Made by a program: the position numbers and the translations under genes
In this document: positions 5,919 through 5,967 of the stretch, piece after piece
Position numbering within the stretch: the stretch's first letter is position 1
How the letters are laid out: every line of letters begins with the position of its first letter
The notes under the pieces: model-generated
Seen by the model: only the letters and a program-made list of their open reading frames with translations
The model's database searches: none
Told to the model about the DNA's origin: nothing
Source: Candidatus Fermentibacterota bacterium
GTDB lineage: Bacteria; Fermentibacterota; Fermentibacteria; Fermentibacterales; JCC-6
Direction: 5' to 3'
DNA: 5,967 nt
NCBI GenBank assembly: GCA_030607835.1
Contig: JAUWJE010000131.1
Coordinates: forward strand, 1-5,967

Positions 5919-5967
5919 CTCCCCCTCTAAAGCATCACAATAAATAACCCCAAAATAGTAATAAAGA

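Overview
The window is a compact bacterial housekeeping segment. Every supported gene lies on the minus strand, so it reads from right (5967) to left (1). The order is carbamate kinase (arcC) - unknown 125-codon ORF - tRNA-Val(GAC) - thrS - infC - rpmI - rplT - ZapB-like coiled-coil gene - zapA - structured gap - rny (cut off by the window edge). Base composition is moderate and gaps are mostly 0-45 nt. The ZapB-like/ZapA pair followed by RNase Y, together with the thrS-infC-rpmI-rplT block, suggests a Gram-negative-type bacterium outside the classical gamma-proteobacteria. Deltaproteobacteria-like phyla or a related uncultured lineage fit best. The sequence alone does not fix the taxon.

Right part (4481-5967): arcC is preceded by a weak candidate promoter and followed after about 40 nt by a small helical protein of unknown function. 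Middle (4281-4460): a good sigma70-like promoter lies just after that ORF and drives a complete tRNA-Val with encoded CCA. The tRNA ends only 45 nt before thrS, so it probably begins the transcript of the translation operon. Centre (1239-4280): threonyl-tRNA synthetase, IF3, bL35 and bL20 follow in the classic order. The infC start is best read as a non-canonical AUU codon at 2339, with AGGAGG 7 nt upstream. That adds 8 residues compared with the first ATG/GTG/TTG-type start and recovers a conserved-looking N-terminus.

Left part (1-1221): the ZapB-like and zapA genes are fused stop-to-start (TAA directly followed by ATG), which links the translation block to cell division (FtsZ-ring factors). 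pheS and pheT, often found after rplT, are absent. The 149-nt gap between zapA and the rny start holds a strong rod-like RNA fold. It is a plausible 6S RNA (ssrS) judged by position and shape, but this is unproven. RNase Y then begins with its membrane anchor and coiled coil and leaves the window.

The most unusual points are the AUU start of infC, the structured RNA in the zapA-rny gap, the tRNA leading the thrS operon, and the unrecognised small protein beside arcC. I found no CRISPR array, mobile element or obviously new multi-gene system.
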